Translations under genes and position numbers: made by a program
Notes under the pieces: model-generated
The model's input: the letters and a program-made list of their open reading frames with translations, nothing else
What the model was told of the DNA's origin: nothing
Databases searched by the model: none
NCBI GenBank assembly: GCA_012522855.1
Contig: JAAYJQ010000012.1
Span: forward strand, 62,001 to 126,000
From: Bacteroidales bacterium
GTDB lineage: Bacteria > Bacteroidota > Bacteroidia > Bacteroidales > UBA932
Direction of reading: 5' to 3'
Length of the DNA stretch: 64,000 nt
Shown: positions 51,991-60,096 of the stretch, piece after piece
Numbering within the stretch: position 1 is the first letter of the stretch
How the letters are laid out: each line of letters begins with the position of its first letter

Positions 51991-53082
51991 ATGGCAGAAA
52001 ATACATTGGTCGAAAAGATCCTGGGACTCCAGGAGAAGTATCTTTCACTGCAGAATCAACTGACTGACCCTGCGGTGATCGCGGACATGAAGCGGTATGT
52101 CCAGTTGAACAAGGACTACAAAGAACTGGAACCCATCGTCAAGGAAGGTTTGGAATATAAAAAACTAGTGGAAGAACTGGCGGAGGCGAAGGACATTCTG
52201 AAGAACGAAAAAGACGATGATCTGCGGGAGATGGCTCGCGCGGAGATTATGGAAATCGAGCCGAAGCTGCCCGCCATGGAAGAGAATATCAAGTTGCTGC
52301 TGATCCCTGCCGATCCCGACGACAGCAAGAATGCCATCATCGAAATCCGCGGCGGCACAGGTGGGGATGAGGCCGCGATCTTTGCGGGCGACCTCTTCCG
52401 CATGTATTCTAAATACGCCGAATCGCGGGGTTGGAAACTGGAAATCAATGATGCGACAGAAGGCACGGTCGGCGGCTACAAGATGGTGGTCTTCAAGCTC
52501 TCGTCTTCCACGGACGGGATTTACGGGATCATGAAATACGAGTCCGGCGTGCATCGCGTGCAGCGGGTGCCCCAGACGGAAGCCCAGGGCAGGATCCAGA
52601 CTTCCGCCGCTTCGGTGGCCGTGTTCCCGGAGGCGGGAGAGTTTGACATTGAACTGAATATGAACGATATCCGCAAGGATACCTATTGTTCGTCGGGCCC
52701 TGGCGGACAGGGCGTGAATACGACTTATTCCGCCGTCCGCCTTACGCATATTCCTTCGGGCATCGTGGTTCAGTGCCAGGAGGAGCGCTCCCAACTGAGG
52801 AATTTCGATCGCGCGCTCGAGGAGCTGCGGACGCGACTCTACAATCTGGAGCATCAGAAATACCTAGACGGCATCGCCTCGAAACGACGCACGATGGTTT
52901 CCACAGGCGACCGTTCCGCGAAGATCCGTACCTACAACTACCCCCAGTCCCGCGTGACCGACCACCGGATCAACTGGACCATGTATAACCTGCCCGTCTT
53001 TATGGACGGCGACATTCAGGAGTGCATCGACCAGCTGACCATCGCGGAGAACGCCGAACGCCTCAAGGAGGCCGGGGAATGA
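51991..53082 (+). CDS. prfA: Peptide chain release factor 1
   Basis: Terminates translation at UAA and UAG. The 363-residue protein has the catalytic GGQ loop in SSGPGGQGVNTTYSAVRL (about residue 235), the anticodon-like region before it (HRVQRVPQTEAQGRIQTS), and the usual C-terminus RVTDHRINWTMYNLPVFMDG. It ends 200 bases before the queuosine transporter gene; a large palindromic element and a riboswitch fill that gap. Confidence 0.97.
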   Translation: MAENTLVEKILGLQEKYLSLQNQLTDPAVIADMKRYVQLNKDYKELEPIVKEGLEYKKLVEELAEAKDILKNEKDDDLREMARAEIMEIEPKLPAMEENIKLLLIPADPDDSKNAIIEIRGGTGGDEAAIFAGDLFRMYSKYAESRGWKLEINDATEGTVGGYKMVVFKLSSSTDGIYGIMKYESGVHRVQRVPQTEAQGRIQTSAASVAVFPEAGEFDIELNMNDIRKDTYCSSGPGGQGVNTTYSAVRLTHIPSGIVVQCQEERSQLRNFDRALEELRTRLYNLEHQKYLDGIASKRRTMVSTGDRSAKIRTYNYPQSRVTDHRINWTMYNLPVFMDGDIQECIDQLTIAENAERLKEAGE

Positions 53083-53085
53083 TTT

Positions 53086-53214
53086 TTCCGTCGCGGCGAA
53101 GTGCCTTGGCGATCCGTAGCCACCCTCGGCTCCGTAAGAGGGAGGGGCCCAGCGAAGCTGGGAGGGGTAGAGCGAAGCGAGACGATCTGGCAAGGCATTT
53201 CGCTGCGACGGGAA
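53086..53214. repeat. 129-base palindromic element with nested hairpins
   Basis: Arms of about 29-31 bases (53086-53114 and 53184-53214) are inverted copies with a few mismatches, mostly G-U compatible, and begin four bases after the prfA stop. Inside are CCCTC...GAGGG and a perfect CCCAGC-GAA-GCTGGG hairpin, with the octamer AGCGAAGC occurring twice. It could be a MITE or REP-like repeat, or a structured RNA/terminator of prfA. No coding frame is supported. Confidence 0.6.
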
Positions 53215-53249
53215 GCGGTTCGGCAACCGTTATTACAAATTGAACAAAC

Positions 53250-53278
53250 AGAGTGCTTGCAACCTCTTTAAAAACAAG
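53250..53278 (+). ncRNA. preQ1-I-like riboswitch
   Basis: An H-type pseudoknot matching the preQ1 class I architecture. Stem P1 is AGAG (53250-53253) with CTCT (53264-53267). The loop contains CTTG (53256-53259), which pairs with CAAG (53275-53278) in the A-rich tail (TTTAAAAA). A C-rich segment (GCAACC) precedes the 3' strand of P1, as in known aptamers. It ends four bases before the GTG start of the queuosine precursor transporter gene, so ligand binding would hide the initiation region. P1 is short (four pairs), which keeps the call below certainty. Confidence 0.75.
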
Positions 53279-53282
53279 AATC

Positions 53283-53915
53283 GTGAAACAGAAATATTCA
53301 AGGACTTTCGTCCTCATGGCCATTGCCTTCGTGGTGTGCCTCATCACGTCCAACCTGTTCGCCACCAAAGTCTTCGCGCTGGGTAAACTGACCTTGCCCG
53401 CCGCAGTGATCATCTTCCCGGTCGCCTACATCCTCAACGACTGTCTCGCCGAAGTCTGGGGCTTCCGCAAAGCTCGCTTCGTCATCTGGACCGCCTTCGC
53501 GATGAACTTCCTCGTCGTGATCCTCGGCCAGGTCGCCGTGTGGCTGCCCGCCGCTTCCTTCTGGGACGGGGCGGAGCACTTCGACTATATGTTCAACATG
53601 GCCCCGCGGGTGGCGCTCGCCTCCCTGCTGGCCTTTCTGGCCGGTTCCCTGCTCAACGCCTTCATCATGACCAAAATGAAGCAAGCGCAGAAAGGAAAGG
53701 GTTTCCCTGTCCGCGCGATCGTTTCATCGGTCGCCGGCGAATCCCTCGACTCCCTGATTTTTATGCCCATCGCCTTTTGGGGCGCGGGCTTCTCCGACCT
53801 GGCGAAGATGATGCTGGTGCAGGTGACCTTCAAGGTTTGCTACGAAATCGTGATTCTGCCTGTGACAGCCGCCGTAGTCGCCAGGCTGAAGATAACGGAG
53901 GCCGAGACTGCGTAA
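53283..53915 (+). CDS. Queuosine precursor transporter (QPTR/YhhQ family)
   Basis: A 210-residue inner-membrane protein with about six TM segments, of the YhhQ (DUF165) family that imports preQ0/preQ1. Typical parts are LITSNLFATKVFALGKLTLP, the FPVAYILNDCLAEVWGFRKAR signature, and AGESLDSLIFMPIAF near residue 160. The GTG at 53283 is chosen as start because it gives MKQKYSRTFVLM and sits immediately after the preQ1 aptamer; upstream in-frame starts would lie inside the aptamer. It is followed after 27 bases by queF. No other queuosine biosynthesis gene (queC, D, E) is in the window. Confidence 0.93.
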   Translation: MKQKYSRTFVLMAIAFVVCLITSNLFATKVFALGKLTLPAAVIIFPVAYILNDCLAEVWGFRKARFVIWTAFAMNFLVVILGQVAVWLPAASFWDGAEHFDYMFNMAPRVALASLLAFLAGSLLNAFIMTKMKQAQKGKGFPVRAIVSSVAGESLDSLIFMPIAFWGAGFSDLAKMMLVQVTFKVCYEIVILPVTAAVVARLKITEAETA

Positions 53916-53942
53916 GTTTATATTCCTGAAATATTTGAAAGT

Positions 53943-54398
53943 ATGAATCGAAAAGAAGAAGGCCTGAAGGAACTGGGCCGCAAGACCGATTACAAGAAGG
54001 ATTATGCGCCCGAGGTGCTGGAGACCTTCGTCAACAAGCATCCCGGCAACGACTACTGGGTGCGCTTCAACTGCCCCGAATTCACGTCGCTCTGCCCGAT
54101 CACCGGTCAGCCCGACTTCGCCGAGATCCGCATCAGTTATATTCCCGATGTGAGGATGGTGGAGAGCAAGAGCCTCAAACTCTATTTGTTCAGTTTCCGC
54201 AACCACGGAGATTTCCACGAGGACTGCGTGAACACAATTATGAAGGACCTGGTGAAGTTGATGGCCCCCAAGTACATCGAGGTGACGGGCTTCTTCACCC
54301 CCCGCGGCGGCATTTCCATTTTCCCCTACGCCAACTACGGCCGTTCCGGCACGAAGTACGAGCAACTCGCCGAGGAGCGTTTCGCAAGGCACGAATAG
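53943..54398 (+). CDS. queF: NADPH-dependent preQ0 reductase, type I
   Basis: Reduces 7-cyano-7-deazaguanine (preQ0) to preQ1 in queuosine synthesis. The 151-residue unimodular form shows the catalytic Cys in [16 protein letters not shown], the QueF substrate motif [20 protein letters not shown], and the C-terminal [15 protein letters not shown]. It is co-transcribed with the transporter and therefore lies under the preQ1 riboswitch, forming a feedback loop on its own product. Confidence 0.96.
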   Translation: MNRKEEGLKELGRKTDYKKDYAPEVLETFVNKHPGNDYWVRFNCPEFTSLCPITGQPDFAEIRISYIPDVRMVESKSLKLYLFSFRNHGDFHEDCVNTIMKDLVKLMAPKYIEVTGFFTPRGGISIFPYANYGRSGTKYEQLAEERFARHE

Positions 54399-54550
54399 GA
54401 TTGGGTGTCCCTCTCTTTGCCGACCGGACTTCGTTCGCCTTGCGGGGTGAAGAACACTCTCCTGCCTTTCAAGCACGGGTAATGCATCTACCGATTACGC
54501 TACGCTTTTCAAAACGTTACTGCTTCGTACCTGCTTAGAAAAGGCCGGAA

Positions 54551-55474
54551 TCAGAAGCGCCAGCCGAGGCCGAAGACGAGGTCGGTGTAGCCGAAGCGGA
54601 CGGTGCTGCAGCCGGCTGAGATTGTAAGGCGGTCGAAAGAATATGCAAGACCGCATTCCGCGGCCAATCCTTTGAAAGAGCGGTCTGCGACCTTTGCCCA
54701 AGCTCCGAGATCGTCTTCCCAGGCCAGCGTCCGAAGTCCGTAGCCTGCGCCGCCGTAGGCCAGAAGGGAACCGCTGATGCGGACAAGCAATCCGGCTGCG
54801 CAGTTCCAGCGGTTTACGTGCTCCGCGCCTGTCGTCCAGATGTAGCCAAATTCAGTACTGCCGTCGGATTTGCAATCATAGAGCGTTTGTTGGAACATCC
54901 CATTGGTACGGAAGGCGGCATATCCCCCAAACGTTTTTCCCGATCGTCCGATCATCAGTCCGTAGGAGAGATCCGGGATGGCTCCGACCTGAATCATGAT
55001 CAGATTCCGGGGAGTATGGCCATCCAGCCGGCTGCGTCCCGTTGTCGGGGACTGTCTCCCGAGCGGCGGAAGGTGCCCATCCATCGCTTCGCGTTCTGCG
55101 GATGCGGGAGGAAGGGCTGCAGGGATCCTGGGAATCGGTTGTTCTTCGCGGCTGACCCTTTTGTGAAGAACGCTTTGCGAATATTTGGATTTGATTCGAT
55201 CGAAGCGTTCCTGCTGCAGGTCGGACATGTTCCCTGAAGCATCGGAAAGGGTTTTTCGCAGACTGCCGAGCTGCTGCAGCAAGCGGGTCAGTTCTTCCTG
55301 GGGGACACTCTTTCCTTGCGCTGCGGAAGCCCTCAAGACCAGACAGCGGTCGCAGATCTCCTCGTATCGATCCAGCGCAAGATCGTAGGTGTCCTTCTTC
55401 GTCTGCCCGTTAGATATTTGGCAGAACAGAACAAGAATATGTAGGAACAGGATTGCTTTGAAGGCCACAGTCAT
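54551..55474 (-). CDS. Outer-membrane beta-barrel protein with helical N-terminal domain
   Basis: A 307-residue exported protein. The start at 55472-55474 gives a signal peptide (MTVAFKAILFLHILVLFC, cut near NGQ). Residues ~25-110 form a charged helical region with YEEICDRCLVLRASAAQGKS and LTRLLQQLGSLRKTL. A variable Pro/Arg-rich linker follows, then from ~175 alternating Gly/aromatic strands ending GYTDLVFGLGWRF, i.e. a C-terminal Phe typical of outer-membrane barrels. It is divergent from a membrane-anchored Ser/Thr kinase gene and shares its control region. No known family name can be assigned. Confidence 0.7.
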   Translation of the reverse strand: MTVAFKAILFLHILVLFCQISNGQTKKDTYDLALDRYEEICDRCLVLRASAAQGKSVPQEELTRLLQQLGSLRKTLSDASGNMSDLQQERFDRIKSKYSQSVLHKRVSREEQPIPRIPAALPPASAEREAMDGHLPPLGRQSPTTGRSRLDGHTPRNLIMIQVGAIPDLSYGLMIGRSGKTFGGYAAFRTNGMFQQTLYDCKSDGSTEFGYIWTTGAEHVNRWNCAAGLLVRISGSLLAYGGAGYGLRTLAWEDDLGAWAKVADRSFKGLAAECGLAYSFDRLTISAGCSTVRFGYTDLVFGLGWRF

Positions 55475-55494
55475 CAGTTTTTCTCTCTTCCATA

Positions 55495-55502
55495 CAAAAA
55501 TA
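55495..55502 (-). promoter_or_regulatory. -7 promoter box of outer-membrane protein gene
   Basis: On the minus strand TATTTTTG, exact consensus, 20 bases before the ATG. The divergent kinase gene has only a degenerate box (TAAATTTA, 55517-55524). Confidence 0.55.
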
Positions 55503-55542
55503 GCAAATATTATTGCTAAATTTATGCGAACTCCATTCTCAT

Positions 55543-56544
55543 ATGTACGACACGTCAGGATTTTTCGAGCAGCCGAATGCTTCCGAGTCGCGCGGCGTCT
55601 TGGAACGGCTCTGTCGCTCGGAAACCGGTTTTTCGGAACTCCACCGAGCCCGCAGAAACGGACGTTTCCGGGTCTACAAGTGCCTGAAGCCGGAGTATCG
55701 CGGGAATCCACTGTACGAAACTCTCTTGCGGAAGGAGTTCGAGATCGGCTATTCCCTCAGCCACAACCACATCTGCGAGTTCTATTCCTTTGTGCAGCTT
55801 CCCGAATTGGGAAACTGTATCGAAATGGAATGGGTGGACGGCAGTACGCTGGAGGAGTTGACAGCGAAAGGTGCCGTCGATGGTCCGATGGCCCTGAAAA
55901 TCGCCGGGGAGATCTGCAACGCCCTTTCCTACATGCATTCCAAGCAGGTGGTGCACCGGGATCTGAAGCCTTCCAATGTGCTGGTCACTTTCAACGGCCA
56001 TAACGTGAAGCTGATCGATTTTGGCCTTTCGGATTCCGACGGCCATGCGGATCTCAAACAGGCAGCCGGAACAGCCTTCTACGCGGCTCCGGAACTGCTG
56101 GCAGGGCAGCCGGTCGACAACCGCGCGGACATCTATTCATTGGGTCGGATTCTTTCTACGCTGCCTGTCCGGAAAAGCGTCGCAAAGCGCTGCTGCGCAC
56201 GGGATCCGGGTAGGCGGTATTTCTATGCTTCGGAGGTCAAGACGGCGCTGGAGCGGAAATCCCGCTTGTGGATCCTGCCGCTGTTCCTGCTGCTAGCAGC
56301 GGGGATTTTTCTACTGTTGCAGCGTAGAGGAACGAATAATATTCCCGACGTGCAGATCGAAGTTGCATCCGACTCGGTCACCCAAGTCGCCGTGCCCGTG
56401 GATTCTATTCCTTCTATCCCGATGCGCGCGGATCCGGTCAGTGTACCGCGCGTGAAATCCGTTTCTGATCCGGCTTCCGCTGTGCCGGCCGACACCACCA
56501 TCATTGACGAACTCTTCCGGCAGGCGACGGAACTGTTCCAATGA
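55543..56544 (+). CDS. Membrane-anchored Hanks-type Ser/Thr protein kinase
   Basis: A 333-residue eukaryotic-like kinase. Residues ~1-230 are the catalytic domain: Lys in RFRVYKCLKPEY, HRDLKPSNVLV catalytic loop, KLIDFGLSDSD (DFG) and the APE-like AAPELLAGQ. The Gly-rich nucleotide loop is not recognisable (FSELHRARRNGRF). A single TM segment (LWILPLFLLLAAGIFLLL, ~residue 245) puts an ~65-residue Ser/Pro/Val-rich tail in the periplasm, with no PASTA repeats. The start at 55543 is preferred; an ATG at 55524 is in another frame. Gene order suggests an envelope-signalling module with the divergent outer-membrane protein. The target is unknown. Confidence 0.87.
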   Translation: MYDTSGFFEQPNASESRGVLERLCRSETGFSELHRARRNGRFRVYKCLKPEYRGNPLYETLLRKEFEIGYSLSHNHICEFYSFVQLPELGNCIEMEWVDGSTLEELTAKGAVDGPMALKIAGEICNALSYMHSKQVVHRDLKPSNVLVTFNGHNVKLIDFGLSDSDGHADLKQAAGTAFYAAPELLAGQPVDNRADIYSLGRILSTLPVRKSVAKRCCARDPGRRYFYASEVKTALERKSRLWILPLFLLLAAGIFLLLQRRGTNNIPDVQIEVASDSVTQVAVPVDSIPSIPMRADPVSVPRVKSVSDPASAVPADTTIIDELFRQATELFQ

Positions 56545-56558
56545 AATTCCAGCGGAGT

Positions 56559-56576
56559 TTCGGTGACTTCACCGAA
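56559..56576. terminator. Possible bidirectional hairpin between convergent genes
   Basis: TTCGGTGA-CT-TCACCGAA is an 8-bp perfect palindrome between the kinase stop and the convergent gene's stop. There is no strong T-run, so the terminator role is uncertain. Confidence 0.4.
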
Positions 56577-56600
56577 TTCTATGGTAAAGGTTAGAATCGT

Positions 56601-57173
56601 TTATTCGACTTTGAGAAGGTTGAGTCCGTCCGAACGGGCTGCAACGAAAGACGGGGTCTGCTTGCCGTCCCGGAGGATGCTGGAAATGTAGAGGGGATAG
56701 CCTAGGATCAGGTGCGAGAGCTGGAAGCGGTCCCCGGGGAGAAGTTTGGAATTTTCGGACGCGACCACCTCGAATTCGGATTCGCCCAGATACTTCAGAC
56801 ATACGAGCCGGTTCGGGTTCCAGCCGATGGTTACGGCGGCGCCGGTTTTCAGGTCTCGGACGTCGACATATTCGGCGGAAAAGAAACCGGAATCATAGAA
56901 GGATTCGTCCTTCAGGCTGTTGCAGAAAGCCTTGAAGTCCCGCTTCCCGATGTAGCGGCACAGCACGTCCAGGGTGGACAACCGGGGTATCGGTTTGAGG
57001 CTGACGTATCCCCAGAGCCGCTTCAGGGTCGAGGCGGACAGCAGCTCGCCGGTGTCATGCTCGATAACCACGGACAACGACTCGAAATCGGTGGTCGTCG
57101 CGATCCTGCGGCCGTATTTCCGTTCCACAGAAGTCAGCAGATACGCCAGTTCCGGTATTTGTTTGTTTGCCAT
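56601..57173 (-). CDS. Hypothetical protein with HTH-like N-terminus
   Basis: A 190-residue protein, not assigned to a named family. Residues ~40-85 (LLSASTLKRLWGYVSLKP, STLDVLCRYIGKRDFKAFC) look like a helix-turn-helix of a type frequent in Bacteroidales. Residues ~105-190 are beta-rich (GAAVTIGWNPNRLVCLKYLG, LLPGDRFQLSHLILGYPLYI) and resemble an SH3-like or ligand-binding domain. It is convergent with the kinase gene and has its own promoter box almost touching the start codon. A regulatory role is inference. Confidence 0.65.
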   Translation of the reverse strand: MANKQIPELAYLLTSVERKYGRRIATTTDFESLSVVIEHDTGELLSASTLKRLWGYVSLKPIPRLSTLDVLCRYIGKRDFKAFCNSLKDESFYDSGFFSAEYVDVRDLKTGAAVTIGWNPNRLVCLKYLGESEFEVVASENSKLLPGDRFQLSHLILGYPLYISSILRDGKQTPSFVAARSDGLNLLKVE

Positions 57174-57178
57174 GTGTA

Positions 57179-57186
57179 CAAAGATA
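57179..57186 (-). promoter_or_regulatory. -7 promoter box abutting HTH-like gene start
   Basis: On the minus strand TATCTTTG, exact consensus, five bases before the ATG at 57173; a leaderless transcript is implied. Confidence 0.6.
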
Positions 57187-57316
57187 GGGACAAAAGCCTT
57201 TATGTCATTCCATTATACACAAAATAACAAGATTCACCCTCCTCAGTCAAGTTCATGTTGGTTCATTTTAACCGGCTCCATTGCAAGTGTCGGGAATAAC
57301 TGCGACCTTTGATACT

Positions 57317-58471
57317 ATGATACGGATTCTAGACAAGGATATTGAATACCTCTTTCCGACGGAGGAACGGATGGAAAAATGGTTCAAAGATTTCAATGCG
57401 CGTTTTTTCAATAACGAACTCGAGCAACCGGAACTTTGTGTTGGTTGGTTGAAGATTGGCACGCTTGGATGCTTCCTACATCCCAAACTCGGTAGATTTA
57501 CGAGGTTCAACCCGGCAGAATGCACGATTATCCTGAACGGAACCTATTTTATGCAGGCAGCAGAGTGGGAAAATACCTTCCTCCATGAGATGATCCACTA
57601 TTACGTGTTCAAGGAACACGGCTTCGAGATGAAACAAGGACATGGAAAGGAATTCAAGCGTGAGGCGAAGCGCATCGGGGCGATGTCCGACTATTCAATT
57701 GATAAGCGTGCGAGTTTGAGAGAGGTTTTTTTCCGGCCGAATCAAGCTATGCTCAATGCATGGGTGCGGATGGAGCGGAATGAATTCGTGATCGGGATCA
57801 TCCAGAAAATTAGGACGGAGATATTTTATGACGAGGAGACCGATATATCTTGTCCGATCGATCTGACCAAGTACTCCAGTGCATTTAAAACCACGGATAA
57901 GTTCATTCCTGAAATCATCGAGAATCTGCGCGGGCAAAAATTCAGGGTCTTCTGGTATTCCGTGAAGGCCTGCTGCCAGAAACTCCTGCTTTTGCGTCCT
58001 TGCACCTACAGCATCCCGCGCGGCTCGGATTATTTGGTTCCTAGCGTGTGGGGGATTGAGGGTCTTGAAAGGTGTTTCGGAAAGACGGAGGTGGAACTGC
58101 TGGGTGAAACACTCGTCAATGGATCGGAGGTATCCGGTTATTGTCCAGGAACGGCGAGGTCCGATTTCCGGGAGAAATATCACAAGGATGCTGCTTGGAT
58201 CGCGCATGAGGCGACTGAGCGGTTTCTGGCCCGGAAGCGCTGGAAAGCGAACTGGTTCAATTCCCGTCACAAGGTTGTCCCCGGCTTCCATGCGCCTGAC
58301 CGTTCCTACCGGGTCGAAATGGATCTTCGGAGCCTGCATCTGATGGCCCTCACTCCCAGGAGGATCGATTTCAATCCTACCCAGTCCGACGCCATTATGC
58401 AAGCCATCCACGCACTTGATGCCCCTGCCATCGAAGCCGAAATCCAGAAGGTCATCGAGCTGAAAAAATAA
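57317..58471 (+). CDS. SprT-like zinc protease with long C-terminal extension
   Basis: A 384-residue protein. Residues ~10-130 form a SprT-like metallopeptidase: FKDFNARFFNNELEQPEL, then FLHEMIHYYV (HExxH zinc motif) and KQGHGKEFKREAKRIG. Standard bacterial SprT proteins are about 150-200 residues; here ~250 further residues follow, mixed alpha/beta with no motif I recognise. The start at 57317 is chosen over an upstream in-frame extension that lacks family similarity. SprT-like proteins can act on DNA-protein crosslinks, but the role here is unknown. It is convergent with the DUF2779 nuclease gene, at the edge of an accessory region. Confidence 0.82.
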   Translation: MIRILDKDIEYLFPTEERMEKWFKDFNARFFNNELEQPELCVGWLKIGTLGCFLHPKLGRFTRFNPAECTIILNGTYFMQAAEWENTFLHEMIHYYVFKEHGFEMKQGHGKEFKREAKRIGAMSDYSIDKRASLREVFFRPNQAMLNAWVRMERNEFVIGIIQKIRTEIFYDEETDISCPIDLTKYSSAFKTTDKFIPEIIENLRGQKFRVFWYSVKACCQKLLLLRPCTYSIPRGSDYLVPSVWGIEGLERCFGKTEVELLGETLVNGSEVSGYCPGTARSDFREKYHKDAAWIAHEATERFLARKRWKANWFNSRHKVVPGFHAPDRSYRVEMDLRSLHLMALTPRRIDFNPTQSDAIMQAIHALDAPAIEAEIQKVIELKK

Positions 58472-58507
58472 GTGTCAAACCATCACCTTTTGACATGCTG
58501 AAACGAA

Positions 58508-60031
58508 TCAGAATTGACTTTTACCATTATCGTCTTCGTTTTCAACAAAATCATATAATTTTTCCAATAGTTTGACCATCGCCAAAGTATCCAGACGGCA
58601 GTAATCCAACAGGGCTTGGCGAGCCCTCAGTTCGTCTTCGGCAGACAGGTCTTTCAGTTGAGGAAAAAGGTTCATTGCCTGGCCTCCATTCTGGCAGATC
58701 TCATCCAGCAAATGATAATCCAACTCGGGATCGTCGGGGAATAGGGCCGGCAGGACGCTTTTGATGGAAAAGGATCCCCCCATTGCCGGAAGATAATAGT
58801 GCCCGTTTCGGAAAGGATCGAGCAGATCCTTTGTGTTTTCCACCATCGCCAATAAATGTTCCGATAAATCCGGGAACAAGTTCGCAAGCTCTTTCAAGCG
58901 CCTGCATTCAAATGATTTGTTGTACACAAGCAGGCAAGCTTGCGTAGGAATATCTTTGCACAACTGCTCCGCGACTTGTCTCTGCGGGTTCCCGCGGGAA
59001 GGAGCCAGGAATTCCTTATGAAACACCTCGCCTCCTTTTTCCTCTTGATAATGAAGCGAGTACTGCGTTACCAGCTGCTGGTATGGCCGGGTTTCGTCGA
59101 ACAAAGGAATGGCCGGCTGTATGGTTTCGAAGTCCAGGAAGTAGAGCGGGTATCGCAAGGTATCGAGAAAGCGCCGGATTCCTTCCTTGTCGAAGTGGCT
59201 GGTTCCATTCAGCGTACATTCCACCTGCATCCGTTGCAGGGTATTCAGTGAGGAATCTCTGATATCTTCGAATCGTATCCTGCCTGCTCGATAATGCGCG
59301 ATCTTCTTTTCTGAGCTTAATCTGTAAAGATCAAATACGGAAGGCTTCGGGATGTCTCTCATACAGTACTCGCGGAACGCGCACTTGTAGGGTTTTTCGC
59401 AGCTAGCAGAGAGGGAAGTGTCCGGCTCATCCCCTTCCAGGATATGAATCGCTCTACGCACATTGTCCGCGACATTGGGGTATTCAGTTTCAACCGGAAC
59501 GGAAATGTCCTCAATGTTGAAGAATTGATGCAGGTCAAGATCGCCGTGCCGGACATATTCATTGTTGATGCAAACGAGATATGTTCCCACGACATTGATT
59601 CCGCACCCAGTCAATACGAACTTCTGGTAGGCGACATCCCAGGCGAAAATGTCCTTGTCCGGGCTTGTGCTGCTTTTCACTTCGTACAGCTGATATCCAT
59701 TCTCGATCTTGTGGAGGAGGTCCACGGCGCAGTAGTTCCCCTCGTAAGAAAAGGCTGCTTCGCAGATGTTTTCCACGCCGAGGGACACAGCGATTTTCGT
59801 CTTTTCAATCATCCGGGCGTAATCCAGCCTTCCGTCGGGAAGACGGGTTGTCATGTCTTGATAGTCTCCGAGCAGGTTTTTCGCGAGATCTCCGACTTCG
59901 ATCCCTACCTTGAACCTGTCTTGTGTGTCTGCGTCAATGATGGCCATTTCCGGCTTGAACACATTGAGCCAAAGGGCTTTTTCGCAACATCTGAATTGCG
60001 TATAACGGCTTTTTGAAAGGTTGTGTGACAT
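58508..60031 (-). CDS. DUF2779 protein: Fe-S PD-(D/E)xK nuclease plus exonuclease-like domain
   Basis: A 507-residue nuclease-like protein starting MSHNLSKSRYTQF (ATG at 60029-60031). The N-terminal half is RecB/Cas4-like: Asp104, Glu117 and Lys119 (in QLYEVKSSTS) form the PD-(D/E)xK site, while Cys15-Cys16 and a later CEKPYKCAFREYC cluster could bind [4Fe-4S]. The C-terminal half is DUF2779, which resembles a DEDD exonuclease: YFLDFETIQPAIP, LLVYNKSFECRRL and LLDYCRLDTLAMV hold the acidic positions. It lies 65 bases downstream of the HAD-AAA-2TM cassette on the same strand and is probably in its operon. The substrate is unknown. Confidence 0.82.
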   Translation of the reverse strand: MSHNLSKSRYTQFRCCEKALWLNVFKPEMAIIDADTQDRFKVGIEVGDLAKNLLGDYQDMTTRLPDGRLDYARMIEKTKIAVSLGVENICEAAFSYEGNYCAVDLLHKIENGYQLYEVKSSTSPDKDIFAWDVAYQKFVLTGCGINVVGTYLVCINNEYVRHGDLDLHQFFNIEDISVPVETEYPNVADNVRRAIHILEGDEPDTSLSASCEKPYKCAFREYCMRDIPKPSVFDLYRLSSEKKIAHYRAGRIRFEDIRDSSLNTLQRMQVECTLNGTSHFDKEGIRRFLDTLRYPLYFLDFETIQPAIPLFDETRPYQQLVTQYSLHYQEEKGGEVFHKEFLAPSRGNPQRQVAEQLCKDIPTQACLLVYNKSFECRRLKELANLFPDLSEHLLAMVENTKDLLDPFRNGHYYLPAMGGSFSIKSVLPALFPDDPELDYHLLDEICQNGGQAMNLFPQLKDLSAEDELRARQALLDYCRLDTLAMVKLLEKLYDFVENEDDNGKSQF

Positions 60032-60096
60032 AGTCTTTAGCGTATTTTTTTTGAATTGTGATTGTTTTGTTTGCTTCATATTGCCCCATGCCATGC

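Noticed and set aside
54399-54550. Possible second copy of the prfA-side palindromic element after queF
   Set aside because: The stretch has scattered GCTTCG-like words but no long inverted arms and no clear alignment with 53086-53214.
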